From contig JAUQXA010000025.1 of assembly GCA_030834895.1 (NCBI GenBank), forward strand, positions 60,219-124,218: DNA of 64,000 nucleotides, given 5' to 3'. This stretch comes from Anaerolineales bacterium (GTDB lineage: Bacteria; Chloroflexota; Anaerolineae; Anaerolineales; Villigracilaceae). Under the pieces are notes generated by a model that was not told the DNA's origin, did no database searches, and was given only the letters and a program-made list of their open reading frames with translations. This document shows, piece after piece, positions 25,831 to 33,727 of this stretch. A program made the position numbers and the translations under genes. The first letter of the stretch is position 1. Each line of letters starts with the position of its first letter.

Positions 25831-26613
25831 ATGACGCCTCTAGAATTCTTGTCGCAATTTGGCGACCCAACAAACCTCTCCCAGAGGTCGTTAGTCATTG
25901 CATTTGCGTACTATCTTCGTCAAGAAGAGGGAAAGTTAGAATTTAAACCAGTCGATATTCAAGTCTGCTTTCAAAAAGCACTTTTGAAAGCGCCAACAAA
26001 ACCCGCTGCATTGTTAGGTTCCCTAGCACAAGGTAAAAAGCCGTCACTACTTAAAAGTTCTTTAAGGGGAAATTATTCGTTGTCAATATATGGGCTACAA
26101 GAAGTTCAAGATGCATTAGCATCCACGCCCAACACTGCTGCAGGATTGAGTGCATTTCTTGAAACAGCCTTACCATATCTTCAAAGAACGGTAGCAAAAA
26201 TCACTGACGAAAATAGAAGAAAATTCTTAGCAGAAGCAATGGCTTGCTTAGGTGTTCAAGCGAAAAGAGCAACTATAGTGATGACCTGGCTTGTAACACT
26301 TGATCACTTATACGACTTTATTCTTACAAAAAAACTTAGTGAATTCAATACGGCTCTTGGACGACGCACCGACAGACATGCACACAAGGTAATTACGTCG
26401 AAAGATGATTTTTCCGACATACCTGAGAATATATTTATTGAAGTTTCCCGATCGGCTGATATTATTTCAAATGATGTACGAAAAATATTGGATGAAAAGC
26501 TTGGGATTCGCAACTCTTGCGCTCATCCATCAGCAATAGAAATACACGATTCAAAAGTAATTAACTTTATTGAAGATTTAGTAGACAATGTAATAGTTAA
26601 GTACCAACTATAG
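25831..26613 (+). CDS. HEPN-like protein, second gene of a two-gene island
   Basis: The 260-residue protein is mostly helical. Near the C-terminus IRNSCAHPSAIEIHD gives an R-x4-H pattern (RNSCAH), the catalytic signature of HEPN ribonucleases, in the helix position expected for that fold. The N-terminal half (SQRSLVIAFAYYLRQEEGKLEFKPVDIQVCFQKALLKAPTKPAALLGSLAQGKKPSL) resembles a DNA-binding or adaptor module. HEPN proteins paired with a small partner are often toxin-antitoxin or defence systems. That is family knowledge; the function here is inferred. Confidence 0.55.
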   Translation: MTPLEFLSQFGDPTNLSQRSLVIAFAYYLRQEEGKLEFKPVDIQVCFQKALLKAPTKPAALLGSLAQGKKPSLLKSSLRGNYSLSIYGLQEVQDALASTPNTAAGLSAFLETALPYLQRTVAKITDENRRKFLAEAMACLGVQAKRATIVMTWLVTLDHLYDFILTKKLSEFNTALGRRTDRHAHKVITSKDDFSDIPENIFIEVSRSADIISNDVRKILDEKLGIRNSCAHPSAIEIHDSKVINFIEDLVDNVIVKYQL

Positions 26614-26614
26614 T

Positions 26615-26648
26615 AAAAGACCTCCAAGACTACTCTCGGAGGTCTTTT
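26615..26648. terminator. Bidirectional terminator
   Basis: AAAAGACCTCC (26615-26625) and GGAGGTCTTTT (26638-26648) pair perfectly. It ends the HEPN-like operon. A second small GC hairpin (CCCGCC...GCGGG) follows at about 26660-26677. Confidence 0.85.
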
Positions 26649-26681
26649 CATCTACCTTGCCCGCCACTAAAGCGGGAGGGG

Positions 26682-26798
26682 TCACACCTCCACCACTTCC
26701 CCTTGCACAGTCGTAGAGAAGACCAGCGCCTCCCCTTCGCGGTCAGCGCGGATGACTTCTCCTTGGTGGAAGTCGCTAGAGAGGATTTCCAGCCCCAT
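26682..26798 (-). pseudogene. Remnant of the C-terminus of a ClpB-type AAA+ chaperone
   Basis: The 38-codon minus-strand frame LEILSSDFHQGEVIRADREGEALVFSTT resembles the last strands of ClpA/ClpB proteins (pattern ...DF-x-x-G-D-x-I-R-V-D-x-x-G-D-x-L-V-F...). The rest of the gene, which should extend rightward, is absent because asnS begins there. It contains the asnS promoter region on the other strand. I take it as a leftover of a deleted gene; a short unrelated ORF is possible. Confidence 0.45.
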
Positions 26799-26802
26799 CT
26801 GC

Positions 26803-26808
26803 TATAAT
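26803..26808 (+). promoter_or_regulatory. Extended -10 promoter of asnS
   Basis: TGCTATAAT is an extended -10 element placed 32 bases before the asnS ATG. No convincing -35 box is present. Unlike aspS, no leader peptide or attenuator follows. Confidence 0.6.
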
Positions 26809-26840
26809 TGGCACAATCAACTTTCAAAAGGATCTTTTTC

Positions 26841-28184
26841 ATGGCTGACCATATCAGCGTTACACAAATCTCAAACTACATCGGGCAGGACGTTGTCCTC
26901 AAGGGCTGGGTCTACAACCGCACAGACAAGGGCAAGCTTTCCTTCCTGCTCGTGCGTGATGGGACGGGCTTCATCCAGTGCGTCGCCTTCAAAGGCGACC
27001 TGACACCCGAACTCTTCGAGACCATCTCCCACCTGCCGCAGGAGACTTCGGTCATCATCACGGGCGCCGTCCGCGAAGACAAGCGCGCGCCTGGCATCCC
27101 TGGCGGCTTCGAGGTCGGCATCAAGGACTTGCAGGTTGTGCAGGTTGCCGAGCTTGACTACCCGATGTCGCTCAAAGACCACGGCGTCGATTTCGCGCTC
27201 GACAACCGTCACCTGTGGCTGAGGATGCAAAGCCAGTGGGCGATCCTGCGTGTCCGCGCCACGGTCATGGCTGCCACCCGCGAATGGCTCGACACCAACG
27301 GCTTCACCGAAATGTCCACGCCGATTCTGACTCCTGCCGCTGCTGAAGGCACCACCACTCTCTTCGAGACAGAATACTTCGACGAAGGCAAAGCCTATCT
27401 CGCGCAGACGGGTCAACTCTACAACGAAGCCAACATCTTCTCGTTTGGAAAAGTCTACTGCTACGGACCCACCTTCCGCGCCGAGAAATCAAAGACCCGC
27501 CGCCACCTGACCGAGTTCTGGATGCTCGAACCCGAAATCGCCTTCTGCGACCTCGACGGCTTGATGGAAGTCGAGGAGCAGATGATCACACACATCGCCC
27601 AGCGCGTCATCCGCGACCGCACGCCTGAGTTGAAATTCCTCGGGCGTGACATCTCCAAGCTGGAAAATATCAAAGCCCCGTTCCCGCGCATCTCCTACGA
27701 CGACGCGGCGAAGATGATTGCCGAACTGCGCGAGAAGGAAACCGACCCTGAAAAGAAAGCCCTGCTCGCCTTCGATTGGGGTATCGACTTCGGCGCACCG
27801 CACGAGACCGCCATCACCCAGCAGTTCGACAAGCCCGTCTTTGTCTATGGCTACCCGAGCGCGGTCAAAGCCTTTTACATGGAACCCTGGCCGGGTCGTC
27901 CCGAAGTCTGCAAATCGGTGGATTTGCTCGCCCCCGAAGGCTATGGTGAGATCTGCGGCGGCTCGGAACGCATGAGCAGCCACGAAAATCTGCTAGCGCG
28001 AATCCGCAAAGAGAAACTCCCCGAAGAAGCCTTCAAATGGTATTTGGAACTCCGCAAGTATGGCTCCGTCCCCCACTCGGGCTTCGGCATGGGCACCGAG
28101 CGTGTCACCGCCTGGATGTGCGGCATTGAACACATCCGCGAGGCGATTGCATTCCCGAGGACGATCAAGCGGGTTTACCCTTAA
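26841..28184 (+). CDS. asnS: Asparaginyl-tRNA synthetase
   Basis: The 447-residue class II synthetase has an OB anticodon-binding domain (SNYIGQDVVLKGWVYNRTDKGKLSFLLVRDG), motif 1 and the flipping region (TPILTPAAAEGTTTLFET), and motif 2 FSFGKVYCYGPTFRAEKSKTRRHLTEFWMLEPE, diagnostic for AsnRS rather than AspRS. Motif 3 is GFGMGTERVTAWMCGIEHIREAIAFPR. It charges tRNA-Asn directly, in parallel with the possible AspRS/GatCAB route. The frame extends to a TTG at 26808, but the ATG at 26841 with AAAAGGA gives the family N-terminus. Confidence 0.93.
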   Translation: MADHISVTQISNYIGQDVVLKGWVYNRTDKGKLSFLLVRDGTGFIQCVAFKGDLTPELFETISHLPQETSVIITGAVREDKRAPGIPGGFEVGIKDLQVVQVAELDYPMSLKDHGVDFALDNRHLWLRMQSQWAILRVRATVMAATREWLDTNGFTEMSTPILTPAAAEGTTTLFETEYFDEGKAYLAQTGQLYNEANIFSFGKVYCYGPTFRAEKSKTRRHLTEFWMLEPEIAFCDLDGLMEVEEQMITHIAQRVIRDRTPELKFLGRDISKLENIKAPFPRISYDDAAKMIAELREKETDPEKKALLAFDWGIDFGAPHETAITQQFDKPVFVYGYPSAVKAFYMEPWPGRPEVCKSVDLLAPEGYGEICGGSERMSSHENLLARIRKEKLPEEAFKWYLELRKYGSVPHSGFGMGTERVTAWMCGIEHIREAIAFPRTIKRVYP

Positions 28185-28188
28185 AGCA

Positions 28189-28226
28189 AAACTCGGAGGT
28201 CTTGAAAACCTCCGAGTTTTTTATTT
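28189..28226. terminator. Terminator between asnS and the lysozyme gene
   Basis: AAACTCGGAGGT (28189-28200) and ACCTCCGAGTTT (28208-28219) pair perfectly and are followed by TTTATTT. The A-run on the left lets it also end the leftward lysozyme transcript. Confidence 0.88.
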
Positions 28227-28229
28227 GGG

Positions 28230-29243
28230 CTACGGGATCACCAACACCTGCCCCACCTTGATGTTGTTGATATTTTTGATGTTGTTTGCCGAAGCGATTG
28301 CGGCGACGGTGGTGCTGTGCTTGACGGCGATGAACGAAAGCGAGTCGCCCGCCTTGACGGTGTACGTCCGCTTGGGGGGTGTTTCGACTCCACCCGAATC
28401 TGATTCGGTTTCAGAAGTCGCTTCGCTCTCCTGCGGAATGGCAATCGCGACTGGCACTGTCAATTTGTCGCCAACTTTCAGCAATTGCGGATTCGCCATC
28501 ACCAGCTCGCGGACGGTTACACCGTAGGCATTCGCAATCGATTCAAAATTATCATTCTTCGCAACGGTATGCACTTTCGGAGTCTGGTCGGGAATATCCG
28601 CGCCCGCAAATTTATACAACTCTTCCAGCGTGCCGTTGAACAGGTTCATATCCACTGCGGCGTTGATGCCATTAATCCGTCCTTTGTCGCTGTATTGCCA
28701 GATCGCATAACTGAACCAGCCGCGCGGCAGAGTTGGCTTCATTCCTTCAATGTATTGATTGGGGTACTGCGCCAGCCAGAGCGGATAATCCTTCGCCCAG
28801 TCAGGTGGACCACCGCCCTTGACCACAAAATAATCCTGCAAAAAGTATTGGCCAGAATAAATGATGGGCTTCTTGCCAAACGCGGCCTCCACGCGGTCGA
28901 GCCAAACCTTGGCCGCCGGGACAATCTTGTCCCTGGTCATGCCGTCGTTGGTCTCGAGGTCGAGCACGGGCGGAAGTTCGCCGTTGTCCTTGACGGTCTT
29001 CACGTAGTCGATGAAATAATCTGCCTGCTTTTTCGCATCCACATTGCAACGGAAGAAGTGATATGCTCCACGCAAGAGTCCCGCCGATTTTGCGCCAAAC
29101 CAATTGTCATCAAACGTGGGGTCTTTATAGGTAATGCCTTCGGTGGCCTTCGCAAACATGAAGCGCTGCCCCGTTGCGCGGACCTTGGGCCAATCGATAC
29201 CAGCATCCCAATAAGAAACATCAATACCTAGAACTGTCGTCAT
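28230..29243 (-). CDS. GH25 lysozyme with two LysM repeats
   Basis: The 337-residue protein starts MTTVLGIDVSYWDAGIDWPKVRATGQRFMFAKATEG, the first strand of a GH25 muramidase, and keeps the catalytic DxE in PPVLDLETNDG. It ends in two LysM modules (HTVAKNDNFESIANAYGVTVRELVMANPQ and YTVKAGDSLSFIAVKHSTTVAAIASANNIKNINNIKVGQVLVIP) that bind peptidoglycan. There is no signal peptide from the ATG at 29243, which has a GGAGGAAAAT site. The longer open frame (to 29315) does not add a convincing one. Export must use another route, or the protein acts on lysis. Confidence 0.88.
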   Translation of the reverse strand: MTTVLGIDVSYWDAGIDWPKVRATGQRFMFAKATEGITYKDPTFDDNWFGAKSAGLLRGAYHFFRCNVDAKKQADYFIDYVKTVKDNGELPPVLDLETNDGMTRDKIVPAAKVWLDRVEAAFGKKPIIYSGQYFLQDYFVVKGGGPPDWAKDYPLWLAQYPNQYIEGMKPTLPRGWFSYAIWQYSDKGRINGINAAVDMNLFNGTLEELYKFAGADIPDQTPKVHTVAKNDNFESIANAYGVTVRELVMANPQLLKVGDKLTVPVAIAIPQESEATSETESDSGGVETPPKRTYTVKAGDSLSFIAVKHSTTVAAIASANNIKNINNIKVGQVLVIP

Positions 29244-29380
29244 ATTTTCCTCCAAAACATAGGTGCTGAACACGCTCTTTCGAGCGTAGCACAAAATCTC
29301 CAAAAAATCAAACATTTTTGGAAGGTTTGGTTTAATGTTTATCTACCCTCTCCCTTGCGATTATGGTATAAGAAATACAG

Positions 29381-29548
29381 CCCTGCTGTGTGCGTGATAT
29401 CGCCCTCACGTTTTGAGCCAACACTGTTTAAAAGGGTCCTTATCTTAACGGAAATAACGCGATAGGCCTGAGCCAAGGCGGCGTTTCCCGGTCAGGACCC
29501 ACCTGCGCAAGCAGGTTCAAAACCTGGTGATACACGGCACGAGCGGGG
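29381..29548 (+). ncRNA. ssrS: 6S RNA-like regulator of RNA polymerase
   Basis: CCCTGCT (29381) pairs with AGCGGGG (to 29548) to close a long imperfect stem, continued by GTGTGCGTG against CACGGCACG. Internal blocks TTGAGCCAACACTG, CTTATCTTAACGG and ACACGGCAC resemble 6S RNAs as I remember them from deltaproteobacterial and related sequences. A T-run (ATTTTTTTA) follows immediately. TATAAG at about 29367 may be its -10. 6S RNA mimics an open promoter and traps sigma-70 polymerase. A covariance-model search would settle it. Confidence 0.68.
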
Positions 29549-29635
29549 TGATTTTTTTATTCTTCTCTGGTTGAATGACTCAAATAATCTGTCTGACAAC
29601 AAACTGAGAATTTTATAAAGAAGGCAAAGTCACAC

Positions 29636-29664
29636 TTGACGAGTTTGCCAGTCGCGTATAAAAT
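29636..29664 (+). promoter_or_regulatory. Strong promoter of an unassigned RNA
   Basis: TTGACG (29636-29641), a 17-base spacer and TAAAAT (29659-29664) form a near-consensus promoter. No protein-coding gene follows for more than 700 bases. Confidence 0.75.
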
Positions 29665-29670
29665 ACGCCC

Positions 29671-30065
29671 CATTAAACAACTGAATACGGAGATATAGCG
29701 GCTGGGTCTCGCAAGCGAAATTGACGAGATCACGAGGTGGAGGTTCTCCCGTGCGAACGGGACGCTAATCACCCTTCTTTTCCCTCTCCTTTAGGAGAGG
29801 GTTGGGATGAGGTGAAAAAATCGGATAGATCAGCGGATGCCTCTGAAGTTAATTCACTAACTTCCTTCTCCCTTCCAAAGCAAGCGGATTGGGCGCAGTG
29901 TTTAAAAAAACTCTGTTGCTCACCACTGAAAACCGGGCAGTGATGTCTGGGACAAGGTGGACGCGGTGAATACAGGTACCAGCGACCTGTAGGTTTTTGG
30001 AAGGGCGTTTCTTTTTAATACCAGTGTGTTTTGTATTAAACAGGTATGCCCAGGCATACCTGTTT
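29671..30065 (+). ncRNA. Unassigned structured RNA candidate, about 390 nt
   Basis: Between the strong promoter at 29636 and the terminator at 30038 there is no convincing ORF but several local hairpins. These are GTCTCG...CGAGAT (about 29705-29733), CCCGTGCGAACGGG (about 29749-29762), CCCTCTCCTTTAGGAGAGGG (29782-29801, a common dispersed-repeat type), GAAGTTA...TAACTTC, and TACAGGTACCAGCGACCTGTA (about 29971-29991). It lacks the RNase P, tmRNA and SRP signatures I know (no GAGGAAAGTCC, no GGAAGGAAGCAG). It could be a new regulatory RNA or a divergent housekeeping RNA. Confidence 0.5.
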
Positions 30066-30072
30066 ATTTTTT
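30038..30072 (+). terminator. Strong intrinsic terminator
   Basis: AAACAGGTATGCC (30038-30050) and GGCATACCTGTTT (30053-30065) pair perfectly and are followed by ATTTTTTAA. It ends the unassigned RNA. Confidence 0.85.
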
Positions 30073-30137
30073 AATCAAACCTGACACCTATATTTTGTGC
30101 AAAATAACCGACAAGTCACCGCGAACTTGGCTCTTTG

Positions 30138-30224
30138 AAAACCTTTTCAGCCACGGATTTCACGGATGAACACGGATTTTTCGAACCAATCAGTGAAAAT
30201 CTGTGTAATCCGTGGCAAGGTTTT
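30138..30224. repeat. Dispersed inverted repeat, GCCACGGATT type
   Basis: GCCACGGATT (30150-30159) and AATCCGTGGC (30207-30216) are perfect arms. AAAACCTT / AAGGTTTT outside and AACACGGATTTT / AAAATCTGTGT inside extend them. Sequences of this type occur as intergenic repeats in many unrelated genomes. The rest of 30225-30357 shows nothing I can name. Confidence 0.65.
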
Positions 30225-30357
30225 GGGCAAACATCAATCGCAAGCGATGAGATGTAGCCTAATTTAGGCAAAAACAAGGTGACAGGTATTATGGATAGTC
30301 CTTTTATCGTCAACCAATTTCGGAGACCTGTTAGGTTTTGAAATTACCAAGGAGAAA

Positions 30358-30441
30358 ATGAGCAAGAATCGGGTGGCTTCCATATACACCGACCGATACA
30401 ATCTCCGCAACAAAGGAGACAAATATGGAATCCACAACTGA
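30358..30441 (+). CDS. Possible 27-codon leader ORF overlapping the alkyltransferase start
   Basis: An ATG with CAAGGAGAAA just upstream opens a 27-codon frame (MSKNRVASIYTDRYNLRNKG...). Its stop lies 17 bases inside the next gene. Reading through it would bring ribosomes to the AAAGGAG site of the alkyltransferase. It is basic and uncharacterised. It may be a chance ORF or a coupling leader. Confidence 0.3.
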   Translation: MSKNRVASIYTDRYNLRNKGDKYGIHN

Positions 30442-31291
30442 ACTTTCACAACAGTATCAACTCGTCGAACGGGCGATCCAATACATCGAAGCCAACGCGC
30501 AGGACCGTCCCGAACTGGACGAGATCGCATCAGCCATCGGCTTGAGCGAATATCACTTCCAGCGATTGTTCACCCGCTGGGCAGGCATCAGTCCAAAGCG
30601 CTTCATGCAATTCCTGACGAAGGAACACGCCAAGTCGCTTCTCGCCCGCTCCGAGAACCTGCTGGAGACAACCCACCAAGTCGGGCTTTCGAGCCTGGGG
30701 CGCCTCCACGACCTTTTCATCACTACCGAGGCGGTCACGCCGGGCGAATTCAAGTCGCAGGGCACAGGTTTGACCATCCGCTATGGACTTCACCACACCC
30801 CGTTTGGGAAGTGTCTGATTGGGATCACCGAACGCGGCATCTGTCACCTCGGATTTGTGCAAACCAGCGAAGGCGACGCAATCGACAACCTGGTTTTGGA
30901 TTGGAAGCAGGCAAAGATGGTCGAGGATTACAAATCCACTGCCCCACTGGTAGCTCGCATCTTTCCCGCGCAGACAATTGATTCGGCTTTCGAGAAACAG
31001 ACCCAACCCATGACTCTTCACCTGCGCGGCACGAACTTCCAAATCAAAGTCTGGGAGGCGTTGCTCAAGATCCCAACCGGTGCGGTGACCACGTACGAGC
31101 AGATCGCTGTGCGGATTGGCAGTCCGAACGCAGTGCGCGCAGTCGGCTCGGCGGTTGGACATAACCCAATTGCGGTGTTGATCCCCTGTCATCGGGTACT
31201 CCGCAAGAGCGGTGAGTTCGGAAATTATCGGTACGGCGCTGCAAGGAAAATGGCGCTGTTGGCTCGTGAATATAGTGTAGGACAAGCCTAA
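30425..31291 (+). CDS. Ada-type AraC regulator fused to methylated-DNA-cysteine methyltransferase
   Basis: In this 288-residue protein, residues about 15-110 are an AraC helix-turn-helix pair (AIQYIEANAQDRPELDEIASAIGLSEYHFQRLFTRWAGISPKRFMQFL). Residues about 120-285 are an O6-alkylguanine-DNA alkyltransferase with the acceptor Cys in VLIPCHRVLRKSGEFGNYRYG and the Arg-finger helix TTYEQIAVRIGSPNAVRAVG. The N-terminal zinc/phosphotriester domain of Ada is missing. So it can repair O6-methylguanine and bind DNA but not sense phosphotriesters as E. coli Ada does. Confidence 0.92.
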   Translation: MESTTELSQQYQLVERAIQYIEANAQDRPELDEIASAIGLSEYHFQRLFTRWAGISPKRFMQFLTKEHAKSLLARSENLLETTHQVGLSSLGRLHDLFITTEAVTPGEFKSQGTGLTIRYGLHHTPFGKCLIGITERGICHLGFVQTSEGDAIDNLVLDWKQAKMVEDYKSTAPLVARIFPAQTIDSAFEKQTQPMTLHLRGTNFQIKVWEALLKIPTGAVTTYEQIAVRIGSPNAVRAVGSAVGHNPIAVLIPCHRVLRKSGEFGNYRYGAARKMALLAREYSVGQA

Positions 31292-31315
31292 CTTGTCCTA
31301 CACCAAAGGAAAAGA

Positions 31316-32245
31316 ATGAAATCCAAAATTTGGACTGCACTTCTGGCTTTATATATCGTTTGGGGCTCAACCTATCTGGGAATCAGGTTCGCAATCGAAA
31401 CCATTCCCCCGTTTTTTCACGCCGGGATTCGGTTCCTGGTCTCAGGTTTGATTTTGGTCATCTGGCAACGCGCTGCCGGACATGCACTGCCCACCCGCAA
31501 GCAATGGCTTTCGACTGCCATCGTCGGCACCCTGCTCCTGCTCGGCGGCAATGGATTGGTCGCATGGGCCGAACAGTTCATCCCTTCTGGAATTGCCGCA
31601 CTGGTCATCGCATCCAGCCCGATGTTTCTGGTCATCGGCGAGGCAATCCGCCCGAACGGGGTCAGGCCCAACTGGCAGGGAATCGTCGGGTTGCTGATCG
31701 GTTTCGTGGGCATTTTCATCCTCATCGGTCCCGCTGAAATTTCCGGGAGCGCCACAAAGTTGAATCCTTTTGGCGTGGTGGCTTTGCTCTTTGCATGTAT
31801 GTTCTGGTCAACCGGTTCGATATTCAGCAAATCGGTTGACCTGCCGAAGTCTTCGCTAATGAATACGGGCGCGCAAATGCTGACAGGAAGCGTCGGTTTG
31901 TTTATCGTCTCGTTGATCACGGGTGAATTGAACGGCTGGGACGTGACCGCTGTCTCGACACGTTCGCTGCTCGGATTGTCCTATCTTATTCTTGTGGGTT
32001 CCCTGATCGGGTTCGCTTCGTATGGCTGGCTGCTGCAAAACGCTCCCATCTCGCTCGTTTCGACGTACGCCTATGTCAACCCGATCGTTGCTGTTTTTCT
32101 TGGGACCTGGTTTGCCAACGAAGCCCTGGAGCCGCGCATCTGGCTGGCCGCGGGGATCATCGTCGGGTCGGTGATATTCATCAACAGTACCAGACCAAAA
32201 GTCAGGTATGAGACAAAGGAGGTTCTAGTGGAGAGTCATCAGTAG
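31316..32245 (+). CDS. EamA-family exporter (YedA-like)
   Basis: The 309-residue protein has ten predicted transmembrane helices and both EamA repeats. It starts LLALYIVWGSTYLGIRFAIETIPPFFHAGIRFLVSGLIL, the classic start of this subgroup, and the second half ends YAYVNPIVAVFLGTWFANEALEPRIWLAAGIIVGSVIFIN. The substrate is unknown. It follows the alkyltransferase by 24 bases with an AAAGGAAAAGA site and may be cotranscribed. Confidence 0.88.
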   Translation: MKSKIWTALLALYIVWGSTYLGIRFAIETIPPFFHAGIRFLVSGLILVIWQRAAGHALPTRKQWLSTAIVGTLLLLGGNGLVAWAEQFIPSGIAALVIASSPMFLVIGEAIRPNGVRPNWQGIVGLLIGFVGIFILIGPAEISGSATKLNPFGVVALLFACMFWSTGSIFSKSVDLPKSSLMNTGAQMLTGSVGLFIVSLITGELNGWDVTAVSTRSLLGLSYLILVGSLIGFASYGWLLQNAPISLVSTYAYVNPIVAVFLGTWFANEALEPRIWLAAGIIVGSVIFINSTRPKVRYETKEVLVESHQ

Positions 32246-32306
32246 GTAAGTGGTCAGTGACCAGTATTCAGTTATCAATCAATCATCTATCAAAAGGAGC
32301 AATAAA

Positions 32307-33650
32307 ATGGACGGAAAAGATTTAATCAAACGTGTGAAGGAAGATAATGTCAAGTTCATCTCGTTGCAGTTCACCGATGTGATGGGCGCAGTGAAAAGCG
32401 TGGACATGCCTGCCCGCAACCTGCAGGGTGTGCTGGATGACGGCGCATGGTTCGATGGTTCCTCGGTGGAAGGTTTTGCCCGCATTCAGGAAAGCGATAT
32501 GTTGTTGACGATCGACCCTGGCACCTATGCCGTGCTGCCCTGGTCTCCGACCGACTCAAAGCGCGCGCGTGTGTTCTGCGATATCTTTACCCCGGATGGC
32601 AGACCCTTCGAGGGCGATCCGCGCGGCGCGTTGAAGCGCATCCTCAAGAAGATCGCGGAACGCGGCTGGATGTTCAACATTGGACCAGAGCCTGAGTTCT
32701 TCCTTTTCAAGACGCCCAACGGCGGCAACAGTGTTCACCCTGTTCCTCACGACACGGGCGGCTATTTCGATTTCTCCTCCTTCGATGAAGCGGTTGTTGT
32801 CCGCACTGCGTTGATGGAAGCGCTCGATGCCATGGGACTGGACGTGGAAGTGGGTCACCACGAAGTCGCACTTGGACAGCATGAAATCGACTTCCGCTTT
32901 GCAGATGCATTGAAGACAGCCGACAACGTCTTGACCTTGAAGTACACCGTCAAGGCAATTGCGGCCCAGAACGGATTGGTTGCATCCTTCATGCCCAAGC
33001 CTGTGTTCGGCATCAACGGCTCCGGCATGCACTGTCACCAGTCGCTCTTCGACGCCAAGTCAGGTGCAAATCTTTTCTTCGACGCGAAGGATGAGGCTCA
33101 TCTTTCGAAGCTGGCGTATTCGTTCATTGCGGGACAGTTAAAGCATGCCCGCGCCCTCGCCGGCGTGGTCGCCCCAACCGTGAATTCCTATAAGCGTCTC
33201 GTACCCGGTTACGAAGCCCCCGTCTATATTGGCTGGGCACAGCAGAACCGCTCGGCTTTGATCCGCATTCCGCGCTACACCGAAGGGCGCGACAAGGCCG
33301 TCCGCGCCGAATTGCGCTTCCCCGATCCGTCCTCCAACCCATACCTGGCGTTCACCGCCATGCTTGCCGCCGCTCTCGATGGCATTGACAGCAACATGAC
33401 CGCGCCCAAGCCTTTAAACAACATCAACCTCTATCACCTCGACAAAGAGGAACGTACCAAACTGGGTGTGACCGAACTGCCCGGCTCATTGGCCGAATCC
33501 CTGGGTGAGCTGGAGAAGGATGAAGTCTTGAAGACGGCTCTGGGCGAAACCCTATACGAGGCCTACATGCGCGCGAAGTGGGAAGAATGGGATGATTATC
33601 GCCTGCACGTGACCGATTTCGAGATCGAGAAGTATTTGGAAACGGCGTAG
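32307..33650 (+). CDS. glnA: Glutamine synthetase, type I
   Basis: The 447-residue protein has the GSI motifs WFDGSSVEGFARIQESDMLL, GPEPEFFLF (Glu metal ligands), GHHEVALGQHEIDFRFADAL, MPKPVFGINGSGMHCHQSL, NRSALIRIPRY and VRAELRFPDPSSNPYLAFTAMLAAA. Its length fits the shorter alpha subtype (Firmicute-like). No adenylylation motif of the long beta type is obvious. It makes glutamine from glutamate, ammonia and ATP. The frame is open from 32250, but the ATG at 32307 has an AAAAGGAGC site and the family N-terminus MDGKDLIKRVKEDNVKFI. Confidence 0.95.
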   Translation: MDGKDLIKRVKEDNVKFISLQFTDVMGAVKSVDMPARNLQGVLDDGAWFDGSSVEGFARIQESDMLLTIDPGTYAVLPWSPTDSKRARVFCDIFTPDGRPFEGDPRGALKRILKKIAERGWMFNIGPEPEFFLFKTPNGGNSVHPVPHDTGGYFDFSSFDEAVVVRTALMEALDAMGLDVEVGHHEVALGQHEIDFRFADALKTADNVLTLKYTVKAIAAQNGLVASFMPKPVFGINGSGMHCHQSLFDAKSGANLFFDAKDEAHLSKLAYSFIAGQLKHARALAGVVAPTVNSYKRLVPGYEAPVYIGWAQQNRSALIRIPRYTEGRDKAVRAELRFPDPSSNPYLAFTAMLAAALDGIDSNMTAPKPLNNINLYHLDKEERTKLGVTELPGSLAESLGELEKDEVLKTALGETLYEAYMRAKWEEWDDYRLHVTDFEIEKYLETA

Positions 33651-33686
33651 TTTGGTAATTGGCGATTGGTAATTTGTAGTTGGTTC

Positions 33687-33726
33687 AAAAAGGCCCCTGA
33701 GGTATTCAACCTTCAGGGGCTTTTGG
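33687..33726. terminator. Terminator after glnA
   Basis: AAAAAGGCCCCTGAGGT and ACCTTCAGGGGCTTTT pair almost perfectly around ATTCA. It lies between glnA and the converging ABC gene and can serve both. Confidence 0.88.
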
Positions 33727-33727
33727 T

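Noticed and set aside
29671..30065. RNase P RNA, tmRNA or SRP RNA
   Set aside because: The conserved cores I know (GAGGAAAGTCC, the tmRNA tRNA-like ends, GGAAGGAAGCAG) are not present on either strand.
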